64,000 nucleotides of DNA from DATMBF01 sp035559595. Lineage in GTDB: Bacteria; Bacteroidota; Ignavibacteria; UBA10030. Each line of letters starts with the position of its first letter. The stretch's first letter is position 1. Position numbers and translations under genes: made by a program. The stretch covers positions 62,001-126,000 of the forward strand of contig DATMBF010000020.1 in the NCBI GenBank assembly GCA_035559595.1. Direction: 5' to 3'. Below are positions 51,073 through 60,057 of the stretch, in pieces. The notes under the pieces were generated by a model. It was not told where the DNA came from. It worked only from the letters and a program-made list of their open reading frames with translations, and searched no databases.

Positions 51073-51811
51073 GAGTGATGAGATTATTGCAGGGCGGCAC
51101 CCTGTCCTTGAAGCCCTGAAAGCTGGTGAACAATTAGAGAAGATTATTCTCCACCATGGAGCCCACGGACCCGCCATCGATCAAATCCGCTCCCTGGCCC
51201 GTCAGCGCGGCGTCGTTGTCGTTGAAGCAAACAAAGAGAGATTCCGGGAACTCGGCGAAGGCACAGATCAAGGTGTCGTTGCGCTTCGATCGGACGTCAC
51301 ATATGCCGAAATTGAGGATCTTCTCCAGATTGCCAAGGAACGAAATGAGCCGCCTTTTCTCCTCATTCTCGACGAGATCGAGGATCCCCACAACCTCGGC
51401 GCATTGATCCGCACGGCAGAGTGCGCAGGGGTGCATGGAGTCATCATCCCCAAACATCATTCGGCTACCGTTTCCTCAACGGTAACCAAAGCAGCGGCTG
51501 GAGCAACGGCTTATGTTCGAATCGCTAAGGTGACGAACATTGCCCAGACACTCGACGAATTGAAATCGCTTGGACTCTGGATTGTCGGCACAGATTCGGC
51601 AGGGGAAAAAGCATATGACGGGATCGACTACAACGGGCCGATAGCGGTCGTTATCGGAAGTGAGGGAAAGGGGATTCGGAGATTGGTGAAAGAGAAATGT
51701 GACTTTTTGGTGAGAATACCCCTCTACGGAAAGATTGCATCCCTCAACGCGTCAGTGGCGGGGGCGTTAGTGCTTTTCGAAGCGGCTAAGGTTCGCCATC
51801 GTCCGCGATAG
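51065..51811 (+). CDS. rlmB: 23S rRNA (guanosine-2251-2'-O) methyltransferase RlmB
   Basis: SpoU/TrmH-type methyltransferase modifying G2251 of 23S rRNA. The start at 51065 gives 248 residues with the N-terminal L30e-like RNA domain (IIAGRHPVLEALKAGEQLEKIILH). The SPOUT domain has LILDEIEDPHNLGALIRTAE (motif 1), AVVIGSEGKGIRRLV (motif 2) and RIPLYGKIASLNASVAGALVLFEA (motif 3), with the knot forming the SAM site. An upstream open frame of 22 codons (from 50999) overlaps the preceding gene and is not used. It ends a plus-strand run from 45071. Confidence 0.94.
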   Translation: MDKSDEIIAGRHPVLEALKAGEQLEKIILHHGAHGPAIDQIRSLARQRGVVVVEANKERFRELGEGTDQGVVALRSDVTYAEIEDLLQIAKERNEPPFLLILDEIEDPHNLGALIRTAECAGVHGVIIPKHHSATVSSTVTKAAAGATAYVRIAKVTNIAQTLDELKSLGLWIVGTDSAGEKAYDGIDYNGPIAVVIGSEGKGIRRLVKEKCDFLVRIPLYGKIASLNASVAGALVLFEAAKVRHRPR

Positions 51812-51943
51812 ATTTCTTACTTCTTCCTAGATGTTACCTTCTTCCTTCTTGAGGGCAGTTTCCATCTCCCGCCAATCATCTTGCTCCTTCGTAAAAGATA
51901 CTTCTGAATATCTTCACGTGCCTTCACAACCATTTTCTGCCGG

Positions 51944-53317
51944 TTATTCGCCTGCCTCATTGTTCGCCTCATTCTTTGCCAACCCGTACCGCCTCATTTT
52001 GGTGTACAAATGGCTCCTCTGGATATCAAGCGCTTCGGCAGTCTTTGAGATGTTCCATTTATGGCGCTCAAGTTGCTTCTTGATAAACGCCGCCTCCGCC
52101 TTTTCTTTGAAATCCTGAAACGTTCCGTTGAAATTCAAAAAGTCTTCCGACTCGTTTCGTGAGGATGTTGTCTCACCAAGCACACGCATGTCGATGGAGT
52201 TACCGGGAGAGAGAATGACTAACCGCTCCACGGCGTTCCGCAATTCTCTCACATTGCCGGGCCAGTCCCGCCTCATAAGTTCTTGCATCGCCTCGGGAGC
52301 AATGTTCTTCACCGGCAAACCGTTTCGTGAGCAGACGTCTGCGATAAAGGTTTCAACAAGCAGCGGGATATCCTCTGTCCGTTCCCTCAAAGGCGGCACG
52401 TTAATGGTAATGACCTGCAAACGATGGAACAGATCCTCTCTGAACGTTCCCTTCTTGATTTCCACATCGATATTCTTGTTCGTGGCGGCAATGACCCGGA
52501 CGTTGACCGGAATGAGCTTATTGCCTCCTACTCGCTCGATTCTTCCCTCTTCAAGTGCCCGTAAGACCTTCGCTTGGGCCTGCAGACTCATATCGCCGAT
52601 CTCATCAAGAAAGAGCGTGCCCCCATCTGCCTGCTCGAACTTTCCGATCCTTTGCGTTGTCGCTCCCGTAAAGGAACCTTTTTCGTGGCCGAAGAGCTCG
52701 GATTCAATGAGGTCGGCAGGAATTGCAGCACAGTTTACTTCGACAAATGTCTCCCCCATCCTTTTGCTTCTCCGATGAATTGCGCGTGCGACCAGCTCCT
52801 TTCCCGTTCCATTCTCTCCAAGAATAAGCACTCGTGCATCCGTCGGCGCAACACGGTCGATCAATTCAAGCACCTCCTGAATCCGTTGACTCTTGCCGAT
52901 GATCTCATACTTCCCCTCGAGCCGCTCTTGAAGCTGACGAAATTCGGCAGCAAGTCGTGATTGCTCCAGCGCATTCCGAATCGTTACGAGGAGCTTGTCC
53001 CGATCCAGCGGTTTCGGTAAAAAGTCGAACGCGCCGCGCTTGGTCGCCTCGACCGCTGTTTCAATGGTTCCGTGGCCCGAGATCATGATCACCGGTAGCT
53101 GCTGATTGCGATCTCTGATTTGCTGGAGAACTTCCAGACCGTCCATTCCCGCCATTTTCACGTCAAGCAGCACAAGCTGAACATCGGGCGAGAGGAGTTT
53201 CTGAAGCGCCTGCTCACCATTCTCGGCAAACCGCACATTGTACCGTTCGTACTCGAGAATCATCTTCAACGAATCACGAACGCTTTTCTCATCATCAACG
53301 ACAAGAATCGTCTTCAT
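51944..53317 (-). CDS. sigma-54-dependent response regulator (NtrC family)
   Basis: A 457-residue bacterial enhancer-binding protein. Residues 1-120 are a receiver with phosphoacceptor Asp52 (LVLLDVKMAGMDG) and a Thr/Lys switch. Residues about 140-375 are the AAA+ domain with Walker A GENGTGKE, the sigma-54-contacting GSFTGATTQRIGKFEQA, the Walker B LFLDEIGDM and the R-finger region. A Fis-type HTH is C-terminal (WNISKTAEALDIQRSHLYTKMRRYGL). No histidine kinase or rpoN gene is in the window, so the partner is unknown. It overlaps the upstream 251-residue gene by 4 nt (53314-53317). Confidence 0.93.
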   Translation of the reverse strand: MKTILVVDDEKSVRDSLKMILEYERYNVRFAENGEQALQKLLSPDVQLVLLDVKMAGMDGLEVLQQIRDRNQQLPVIMISGHGTIETAVEATKRGAFDFLPKPLDRDKLLVTIRNALEQSRLAAEFRQLQERLEGKYEIIGKSQRIQEVLELIDRVAPTDARVLILGENGTGKELVARAIHRRSKRMGETFVEVNCAAIPADLIESELFGHEKGSFTGATTQRIGKFEQADGGTLFLDEIGDMSLQAQAKVLRALEEGRIERVGGNKLIPVNVRVIAATNKNIDVEIKKGTFREDLFHRLQVITINVPPLRERTEDIPLLVETFIADVCSRNGLPVKNIAPEAMQELMRRDWPGNVRELRNAVERLVILSPGNSIDMRVLGETTSSRNESEDFLNFNGTFQDFKEKAEAAFIKKQLERHKWNISKTAEALDIQRSHLYTKMRRYGLAKNEANNEAGE

Positions 53318-54069
53318 GGCTCATCGTCAACAGGTAAAGAGAAATAGTCGGAAGGAAGGATTGTTCTCACATAAACGAGGTCGTGTCCAAAGAGTTCCCC
53401 GAGTTTGTTCGCTCTTCGATCCCGCGGGTCATCTGCGCCGCCGACAATAAACTGCGCCTCCCCCCACTCCACGAAATTCCCAGCCGAACGGGCAAGTTCA
53501 GGCGACTCTGTTACAAAGGCGATGTACGCAGAGGCAAAAAAGTGTTGGAGCTTGTCGCGATCACCAGCGGGAATTGGAGGCGTATCGGGATAGAGTTTTG
53601 TTGGCAAATTCCGGACTCGCATGCGAAAGAGTGTGTCTTCTTCGAACGACAGCGGTAACGGAATGGCTCCAAGAAAGGGAGCTTTCACTTCAACCTTCTG
53701 ATGTTCCAGTGTTGCCATCATCGAAACCACAAGGGCGCGGGCGATATTGAACTCGGCAATCTTGAGAGCTTTGAGATAGATTGCGTCAACGGCACGCAGG
53801 TCTCCACAGCGACGAGCGAGCTCGGCAAAACGGGGATCTCTTATGTATGCGCGAATCTCTTTGGTGTCGCGAAGAATTTGAGGTGTGAAAAGATTTCCGA
53901 GGAGAGAACCAATACTGATTCCGGAATCTTCCTCCTCCTGAAAATCCCACCAGAAGGCACCGTTGGTATTCGTTCCTTCACACTGACCGTACAGCTCACC
54001 GCTTCCAAGCCTCCACACAATGAGAATCGTGACAATAATCCGTCGAACCATGGACATCGAGAAGTCCAT
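53314..54069 (-). CDS. secreted protein of unknown function, upstream of the NtrC regulator
   Basis: A 251-residue protein with a signal peptide (RIIVTILIVWRLGSGELYGQ, about 9-28). The mature part has an acidic segment (WDFQEEEDSG), a helical region and then a block, DKLQHFFASAYIAF...ELARSAGNFVEWGEAQF...DDPRDRRANKLGELFGHDL. This recalls the Asp-Lys-x-x-His-Phe and DxRDxxAN pattern of small periplasmic membrane-associated DUF2279-like proteins. I cannot assign a function. The 4-nt overlap with the regulator gene suggests it may work in, or report on, an envelope condition that the regulator handles. Confidence 0.72.
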   Translation of the reverse strand: MDFSMSMVRRIIVTILIVWRLGSGELYGQCEGTNTNGAFWWDFQEEEDSGISIGSLLGNLFTPQILRDTKEIRAYIRDPRFAELARRCGDLRAVDAIYLKALKIAEFNIARALVVSMMATLEHQKVEVKAPFLGAIPLPLSFEEDTLFRMRVRNLPTKLYPDTPPIPAGDRDKLQHFFASAYIAFVTESPELARSAGNFVEWGEAQFIVGGADDPRDRRANKLGELFGHDLVYVRTILPSDYFSLPVDDEP

Positions 54070-54109
54070 CTGTCAAAAACCCCTGAGTGTATGATGCGTC
54101 GTCGGGCGT

Positions 54110-55765
54110 TCATGTCTGAATCACGCCGGGATTGAATTGAGGGATGTTGGCATTGTAACTCGCCATCTCAATTCCGCGGGAGACAACCTCACGCGTATCC
54201 ACCGGATCGATGATCCCATCCACCCACAACCGTGCTGCGGCAAAAAACGGATCAAGCTCCGACTCATACCGATCTTGAATCTCTTTTAGCAGTTTTTCTT
54301 GATCGGCCTTCGAGATCGTGGCGCCACCTTTCTCCATGGCCTGGAGCTTGATGCTCAAGAGAGTTTCGCTTGCCTGCTTGCCACCCATGACCGCAATCTG
54401 CGCTGTCGGCCATGCAAAGATCAGTCGCGGATCGTACGCTTTGCCGCACATTGCATAGTTGCCGGCCCCGTAGCTATTGCCCACGATGAAGGTGAATTTC
54501 GGCACGACACTGTTGGCCACGGCATTGACCATCTTCGCGCCGTCTTTGATAATTCCCCCATGTTCGGCCCGGCTTCCAACCATGAAGCCCGTAACATCCT
54601 GAAAGAATACGAGGGGAACCAACTTTTGGTTACAATTCATGATGAAGCGCGCAGCCTTGTCCGCGCTATCGCTGTAGATAACGCCGCCGACCTGCATCTC
54701 TCCTCTCTTCGTCCTGACAACCGACCTCTGGTTGGCAACGATGCCAACTGCCCATCCATCGATCCGTCCGTATCCACAAATGATCGTCTTGCCGTAGCCC
54801 TCTTTGTATTCGTCCAGTTCGCTATTGTCCAGAACGCGCGCCAGCACTTCATACATGTCGTACGGGCGACTCCGGTCTTCTGGCAAGATTCCATAGATTT
54901 CATCAGGGGGATATTTCGGCGGCTTCGGTTTCTCGCGGTGAAAGCCGGCACGCGGTCGCTCGCCGAACTTGGAAATGATGCTTCGAATCTTAGCAAGACA
55001 TTCCTCATCATTCTTCATTTTATGATCGGTCACGCCACTGATCTCACAATGCACCTCTGCTCCGCCGAGGGCCTCATTGTCGATCTCCTCACCGATGGCA
55101 GCCTTCACAAGATGCGACCCGGCAAGAAAGACACTGCCTGTTTTCTCTACAATCATTGCTTCGTCGCTCATGATCGGCAGATACGCGCCTCCGGCAACGC
55201 AGGGGCCCATGATTGCCGCAATTTGAGGAATCCCCATGGACGACATGACGGCATTATTCCGGAAGATTCTTCCGAAATGTTCCTTGTCGGGAAAAATCTC
55301 CGATTGAAGCGGGAGAAACACCCCTGCTGAATCGACGAGATAGACAATCGGGAGGCGATTCTCGATAGCGATTTCCTGAGCGCGCAGGTTCTTCTTGCAC
55401 GTGAGAGGAAACCAGGCTCCGGCTTTCACGGTTGCGTCGTTCGCAACGATGACAACCTCACGACCGTGGATTCTTCCGATCCCGAAAACTGTTCCCGACG
55501 AGGGAGCACCGCCGAATTCCGAGTACATGCCGTGTGCAGCGAAAAGGCCGATCTCCAGGAAGGAACTTCCGGGATCGATAAGCTTCTGGATGCGATCACG
55601 GGCAAACAGTTTCCCCCTCTTCCGGTGTTTTTCGATTGCCTCTTTGCCGCCTCCAAGCTTCACCCTTTCCGACTCTTGCTTGAGCCGATTGAGGAGCGAG
55701 GAGAAAGCTCGGCGGTTGCTTTCAAAGATCGCGTTCTTCCTGATGGCGCCACCCAGTGTTGCCAT
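54110..55765 (-). CDS. acyl-CoA carboxylase carboxyltransferase (beta) subunit, methylcrotonyl-CoA carboxylase-like
   Basis: A 551-residue carboxyltransferase that would move CO2 from a biotin carrier to an acyl-CoA. The two crotonase-fold halves show SRDRIQKLIDPGSSFLEIG-type wording, PIVYLVDSAGVFLPLQSEIFPDKEHFGRIFRN, MGPCVAGGAYLPIMSDEAMIVEKTGSVFLAGSHLVKAA, and in the second half GVIYSDSADKAARFI and FMVGSRAEHGGIIKDGAKMV. The FPLQ/FPD HFGRIF phrase is typical of 3-methylcrotonyl-CoA carboxylase rather than propionyl-CoA carboxylase. No biotin carboxylase/carrier subunit lies nearby. It overlaps the upstream MFS-spermidine synthase gene by 1 nt. Confidence 0.88.
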   Translation of the reverse strand: MATLGGAIRKNAIFESNRRAFSSLLNRLKQESERVKLGGGKEAIEKHRKRGKLFARDRIQKLIDPGSSFLEIGLFAAHGMYSEFGGAPSSGTVFGIGRIHGREVVIVANDATVKAGAWFPLTCKKNLRAQEIAIENRLPIVYLVDSAGVFLPLQSEIFPDKEHFGRIFRNNAVMSSMGIPQIAAIMGPCVAGGAYLPIMSDEAMIVEKTGSVFLAGSHLVKAAIGEEIDNEALGGAEVHCEISGVTDHKMKNDEECLAKIRSIISKFGERPRAGFHREKPKPPKYPPDEIYGILPEDRSRPYDMYEVLARVLDNSELDEYKEGYGKTIICGYGRIDGWAVGIVANQRSVVRTKRGEMQVGGVIYSDSADKAARFIMNCNQKLVPLVFFQDVTGFMVGSRAEHGGIIKDGAKMVNAVANSVVPKFTFIVGNSYGAGNYAMCGKAYDPRLIFAWPTAQIAVMGGKQASETLLSIKLQAMEKGGATISKADQEKLLKEIQDRYESELDPFFAAARLWVDGIIDPVDTREVVSRGIEMASYNANIPQFNPGVIQT

Positions 55766-58700
55766 TACTCTCCTGTGGGTTGTTGGTTAGCGTTCCTGCG
55801 TCTCATTTCCAGATTGAATGCAAGATCCCTGGCAGGTTCAAATTGATCATCAAGCATCAGCGAGAGCCCCAGAAACCAGAGAGCTTGTCGGTCCTCTTCA
55901 AGTCGATCCAACGCCCTCGCTGCTTGATAATAGAGAACATTATCGGGCGTTTTGGGATACCGTGCGTACGTATTGCGGATGACGATAGCTTTACGATATT
56001 CGTCGTAAGCCTGCCGGTACTTCTGCATCGCAAAGTACATGTCTCCCAATTGAATCCGATAGCGGTCGACAGTGTCTGCCGAGAGTTCAATGGCTCGCTT
56101 CATGGATTCGATGGAGAAGCTTTCATCGAAAGAACTCAACGAGGTGGCTAAAGAACGTTCATGCGTGAATCTCTTCCATGCATAATCTACGAGGACATCA
56201 GGATCTCGTGGTTTGATCTCGTTGAGCCGCTTCAGCGCTTCAATCGATTCCTCCATGCGGTTGTGGAAAGATGCAGCCTCGGCAAAGAGTGAGAGAATCT
56301 CTGGATCTCGAGGGTACTTCTTCAACGACTCTTGGAGAATGGAGTAACTCAGAATGGAAAGCCCTCTGTGATTCTGAAGATGAAGTCGGGCAATGTTCAG
56401 CTGCTGTTCCTTCGTGAGCTGACGCTGTTGAAGATATCGTCTGAGGAGAAGACCCCCTTCATGCAACATCAATCTCTCATCAAACTCCTTTATGCGCTCC
56501 GATGCATTGCCAATAAAAAGTCCTCTTGCTGCCAAATATTCGAGACGAGGATGTTCACCAGTGCTCAGTTGGCCATACGGAATGTAGCGCGCCAATGCTC
56601 TCTCTGAAAGAATCTGATGTGTAAGAAATGTCGGCACATCATTCACATCGATGCGGCTTAATTCAGATTTGATCCTCGGCGACTGCAGTCTCGCCTCGAG
56701 AGCAGGAACGTCAAGCGAGAGAGGCTTATTCGAACCCACGAGAATCGCGTCCGTGGCGATACCGTGCCACAAGGTTGTGTACGGGAAGACCGACTGGAAC
56801 GTTCGCAGAACGAGGTCGAACGCCTCATCGCTCATTTCGTATCTCTGGAACCATTGAACCATAAGACCGTTATCCTTCAAACGATCCTTACACAATTCAA
56901 AAAACTCCACGCTGAAGATATTGCCGATTCCTGCAATCCATGGATTCGAGGGTTCACTGACAATGACATCGTAGCGAGAATCGGAAAGTTTCAGGTATGT
57001 GATGGCATCTTCGACGACTAATCGCACTCGAGCGTCGTCAAGAGGCTTCCCGTTCACATCGTCAAAAAACCTCGAGGCCTCAACGACTTCTGGGAGAATC
57101 TCGACACAGTCGAGGTGGCGTATCGGATGCGCGAGCATGGTGCCAACTGTAACCCCGCTGCCCAATCCAATCACGAGGGCCGTATCAGCCTGCTGATGAA
57201 GCAACAGGGGGATCTGGCCGAGCATAACCTGTGTGGGCATGTCGTAGCTCGATGAGGCATCCGGCTTTCCATTAATCAGGAGCGAACGCTGAAGGACTCC
57301 GGCCTTTGACGACTCCGTGACGCCGACGGTCCCACCGGCACCTTCTTTGTAATACACAACTCGCATTGCTGATTGAGCTTCGCGGTATCGTGCAAAGGAT
57401 TTCGGCGGTGCAGCATCGACACTGATTCGCCGAAAGATCCCGGAAAGCATAACCGTCTTGTTCCAGTCCGGCAAAAACAGGAGATAAAAGAGCCCCATAA
57501 GAGCAACCGTACCCACAACAACCCATCGACGAAGAACAAAGGCCTTGTCCTGAAACAGAATGAGAAATCCGATGCCCAGATTGACAAGCACACCGATCTC
57601 CATTGCTCCTCGAATTCCCAAAAGTGGAATGAGGATGAGCCCGCCCAAGAGCGAACCGATGACGGTACCGACACCATTCACCGAGAAGACATTCCCCACG
57701 GATGTGCCAAGAAAGGGAAGTGAGCGCGAAGCAATGCGAGCGGCGACGGGGAGATTCATACCCAGAAGGATCGTGGGAAGGATCATGACGCTGAAACTCA
57801 AAAGCAGCTGTATGGCAAGAAACACCACATACGCGTCGTCGGTCCGACTGAGGAGTTCAGAATATTTCCAAAAGAGATAGGGAAGGCGTTCATAAAAGGG
57901 GAGTGAGAGAAGAAGCACAACTGCTGTTCCAAGCTGACACAATGCAAGCAAACTGAACCAACGCTTGATCCGCTTCGCAAATGCGGAAATCAACCAGCTT
58001 CCCAGAGCAATCCCCAAAATGAAACTGGCAAGCATGAGGCTGAATGCATAGATCGTGGAGCCAATCACCGGAATAAGCATCCTTACCCACCCAATTTCGT
58101 AAATCATGGACGCCACACCAGAACCCGCAGCAGCAAGAAAAGCCAATCGGACTTCTTGGTCTGAGAACACCTGTTGTGCCGACTTCCTCATGGCGGGGGA
58201 CTTCGATGTCTTCTCCTTTTTGATCGTGAGATTGGAAATCACTAATGCTATCCATCCTACGGTGAGATTCACCAACGTCATCGTGTAAATGGAGAGGCGC
58301 AAACCAAATGCTTCGATGAGAAAGAAGCCACCCATGAGCGCACCCACAACTGCGCCGAAACTGTTCAAGAAGTAGAGTGTGGAGATTCGGGAGCCCGATT
58401 CCTCAATTCTCTCTGTCGTAAACTTCACGAGCAGCGGAAGCGTCCCTCCCATCAGAATGGTCGGGAAAAGCAGTGAGAGCGCACTGACGAGCATCTTCAC
58501 CGGCAGGATTGTCCATGCATCAACAGGAAGACTTAGCCAACGAATTGTTGAGATAAATAGGCCTTCAAGGATCTGAACAAATGTCGGATACGCGAGGCAG
58601 TAAAATCCAACTCCGATCTCGAGATAGGCAAAGAGTCTGAGAGGGGACGCCGTTCGATCGGCTTTCTTCCCCCACCAGTACGCTCCAATCGCCAACCCCG

Positions 58701-58854
58701 CCATGAAGGTGGCGATGAGGATTGCCTGGGCGTACGTGGTATTGCCGAGAAAGAGGGAGAGGTACTTGAACCAGATGACCTGGTAGACCAGCCCCGCCAT
58801 TCCGGAGGCAACGAAAAGAACTGCAAGGATTGTCAGGATTGTCGATTTGCGCAT
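55765..58854 (-). CDS. MFS-like transporter fused to spermidine synthase domain, with TPR tail
   Basis: A 1029-residue three-part protein. The N-terminal half (to about 480) has around 12-14 hydrophobic helices resembling the major-facilitator-like half of fused MFS/spermidine synthase proteins. A methyltransferase-fold spermidine synthase domain follows (about 520-740) with ALVIGLGSGVTVGTMLAHP, VEILPEVVEASRFF and VSEPSNPWIAGIGNIFSVEFF. The last about 200 residues carry TPR-like helices (EEDRQALWFLGLSLMLDDQFEPARDLA). The putrescine-binding motif SDxxDP/DD is changed to SEPSN. The family is common but biochemically unsettled; polyamine synthesis is not certain. Confidence 0.85.
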   Translation of the reverse strand: MRKSTILTILAVLFVASGMAGLVYQVIWFKYLSLFLGNTTYAQAILIATFMAGLAIGAYWWGKKADRTASPLRLFAYLEIGVGFYCLAYPTFVQILEGLFISTIRWLSLPVDAWTILPVKMLVSALSLLFPTILMGGTLPLLVKFTTERIEESGSRISTLYFLNSFGAVVGALMGGFFLIEAFGLRLSIYTMTLVNLTVGWIALVISNLTIKKEKTSKSPAMRKSAQQVFSDQEVRLAFLAAAGSGVASMIYEIGWVRMLIPVIGSTIYAFSLMLASFILGIALGSWLISAFAKRIKRWFSLLALCQLGTAVVLLLSLPFYERLPYLFWKYSELLSRTDDAYVVFLAIQLLLSFSVMILPTILLGMNLPVAARIASRSLPFLGTSVGNVFSVNGVGTVIGSLLGGLILIPLLGIRGAMEIGVLVNLGIGFLILFQDKAFVLRRWVVVGTVALMGLFYLLFLPDWNKTVMLSGIFRRISVDAAPPKSFARYREAQSAMRVVYYKEGAGGTVGVTESSKAGVLQRSLLINGKPDASSSYDMPTQVMLGQIPLLLHQQADTALVIGLGSGVTVGTMLAHPIRHLDCVEILPEVVEASRFFDDVNGKPLDDARVRLVVEDAITYLKLSDSRYDVIVSEPSNPWIAGIGNIFSVEFFELCKDRLKDNGLMVQWFQRYEMSDEAFDLVLRTFQSVFPYTTLWHGIATDAILVGSNKPLSLDVPALEARLQSPRIKSELSRIDVNDVPTFLTHQILSERALARYIPYGQLSTGEHPRLEYLAARGLFIGNASERIKEFDERLMLHEGGLLLRRYLQQRQLTKEQQLNIARLHLQNHRGLSILSYSILQESLKKYPRDPEILSLFAEAASFHNRMEESIEALKRLNEIKPRDPDVLVDYAWKRFTHERSLATSLSSFDESFSIESMKRAIELSADTVDRYRIQLGDMYFAMQKYRQAYDEYRKAIVIRNTYARYPKTPDNVLYYQAARALDRLEEDRQALWFLGLSLMLDDQFEPARDLAFNLEMRRRNANQQPTGE

Positions 58855-58867
58855 GATGATCTCCCAC

Positions 58868-60037
58868 TTACGACAAGATGTTACGTGCTATAACCATTCG
58901 TTGTACTTCTGATGTCCCTTCTCCGATGGTGAGAAGTTTAACATCGCGGTAAAACTTTTCGACAGGGAATTCCTTGATGAAGCCATATCCGCCGTGAATT
59001 TGCACGGCCTCAGTAGCCGCACGCTGGGCAACCTCGCTGGCGAAGTACTTTGCCTGGGCGGCAACGAGATTGATCGGGCGGCCCTGAGCCTTTGTCCACG
59101 CAGCCCGCATCGCGAGCAGCCGTGCTGCCTGAATCTCGGTCGCCATGTCTGCAAGTTTGAACTGGATGCCCTGAAACTCCGAAATCGGTTTCCCAAATGC
59201 CTGCCTCTCTTTGGAAAATTTCACTGCCGCCTCAAACGCTCCCTGCGCCAGACCAACGGAAAGTGCGGCAATGCCGATCCTGCCACTATCCAAAACTCCA
59301 AGCGCCTGCTTGAAGCCCTCCCCTTCCCGACCGATGAGATTCTCCTTTGGCACACGAACGTTATCGAACAGAACCTGCACCGTGTCGCTTGCTCTCATTC
59401 CCAACTTGTTTTCTTTCTTTCCTACACTCACACCCTTCATTCCGCGTTCGACAATGAAGGCGGAAATCCCTTTCTTCCCTTCAGATTTCTGTGACTTTGC
59501 GATCACAACGAACGTCGCAGCGAAACTGCCGTTTGTGATAAACGTCTTGGAACCATTGAGAACATAGGAATTTCCATCGAGCACTGCTTCGGTTCGCATA
59601 CCACCGGCATCGCTTCCAGAAAACGGCTCAGTCAGGCACCATGAGCCTATTGCTCTCCCGGTGGCCAGATCGGGAACATATCGCTTCTTCTGTTCTTCGT
59701 TCCCCCACATGAGCAAGTGCTCGAGGCACAGCCCGCTATGCGCTGCAAGCGTCAACGCAACAGAAGGATCGACGCGTGCAATCTCCTCCATAATCATGAT
59801 GAACTCGAGAGCTGTCAGGCCCGATCCTTCGAGTTCCTGTGGCACAGTTGCCCCAAGAAATCCAAGCTCAGCCATCTTCTTGATGATCGGCATTGGAAAC
59901 TCCTGGGCCTCATCATACTTCATAACATGAGGCCTAATCTCCGTTTCGGCAAACTCGCGCGCGGTTTGCCGGAGCATATTCATCTCTTCGGTAATTTGGA
60001 AATCCAATCCCGCTTCAATCGAAATCTCGTGTGCCAT
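58868..60037 (-). CDS. acyl-CoA dehydrogenase
   Basis: A 389-residue flavoprotein that makes enoyl-CoA from acyl-CoA and passes electrons to ETF. Motifs are IGSWCLTEPFSGSDAGGMRTEA (FAD/substrate), GIAALSVGLAQGAFEAAVKFSKERQAFGKPI and VQIHGGYGFIKEFPVEKFYRDVKLLTIGEGTSEVQRMVIARNIL, where the Glu of IGEGT is the expected catalytic base of short-chain type enzymes. Chain length cannot be fixed by eye. Close linkage with the carboxylase subunit and meaB suggests branched-chain amino acid or propionyl-CoA related catabolism. It is 13 nt upstream of the fusion gene and 20 nt from meaB. Confidence 0.95.
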   Translation of the reverse strand: MAHEISIEAGLDFQITEEMNMLRQTAREFAETEIRPHVMKYDEAQEFPMPIIKKMAELGFLGATVPQELEGSGLTALEFIMIMEEIARVDPSVALTLAAHSGLCLEHLLMWGNEEQKKRYVPDLATGRAIGSWCLTEPFSGSDAGGMRTEAVLDGNSYVLNGSKTFITNGSFAATFVVIAKSQKSEGKKGISAFIVERGMKGVSVGKKENKLGMRASDTVQVLFDNVRVPKENLIGREGEGFKQALGVLDSGRIGIAALSVGLAQGAFEAAVKFSKERQAFGKPISEFQGIQFKLADMATEIQAARLLAMRAAWTKAQGRPINLVAAQAKYFASEVAQRAATEAVQIHGGYGFIKEFPVEKFYRDVKLLTIGEGTSEVQRMVIARNILS

Positions 60038-60057
60038 CGTTTTCTTCCCTTCTTTCT

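Noticed and set aside
51812..51943. Weak 6-bp AT-rich inverted repeat (51895-51914) between rlmB and the NtrC regulator as a bidirectional terminator
   Set aside because: The stem is too short and no T-run follows on either strand.
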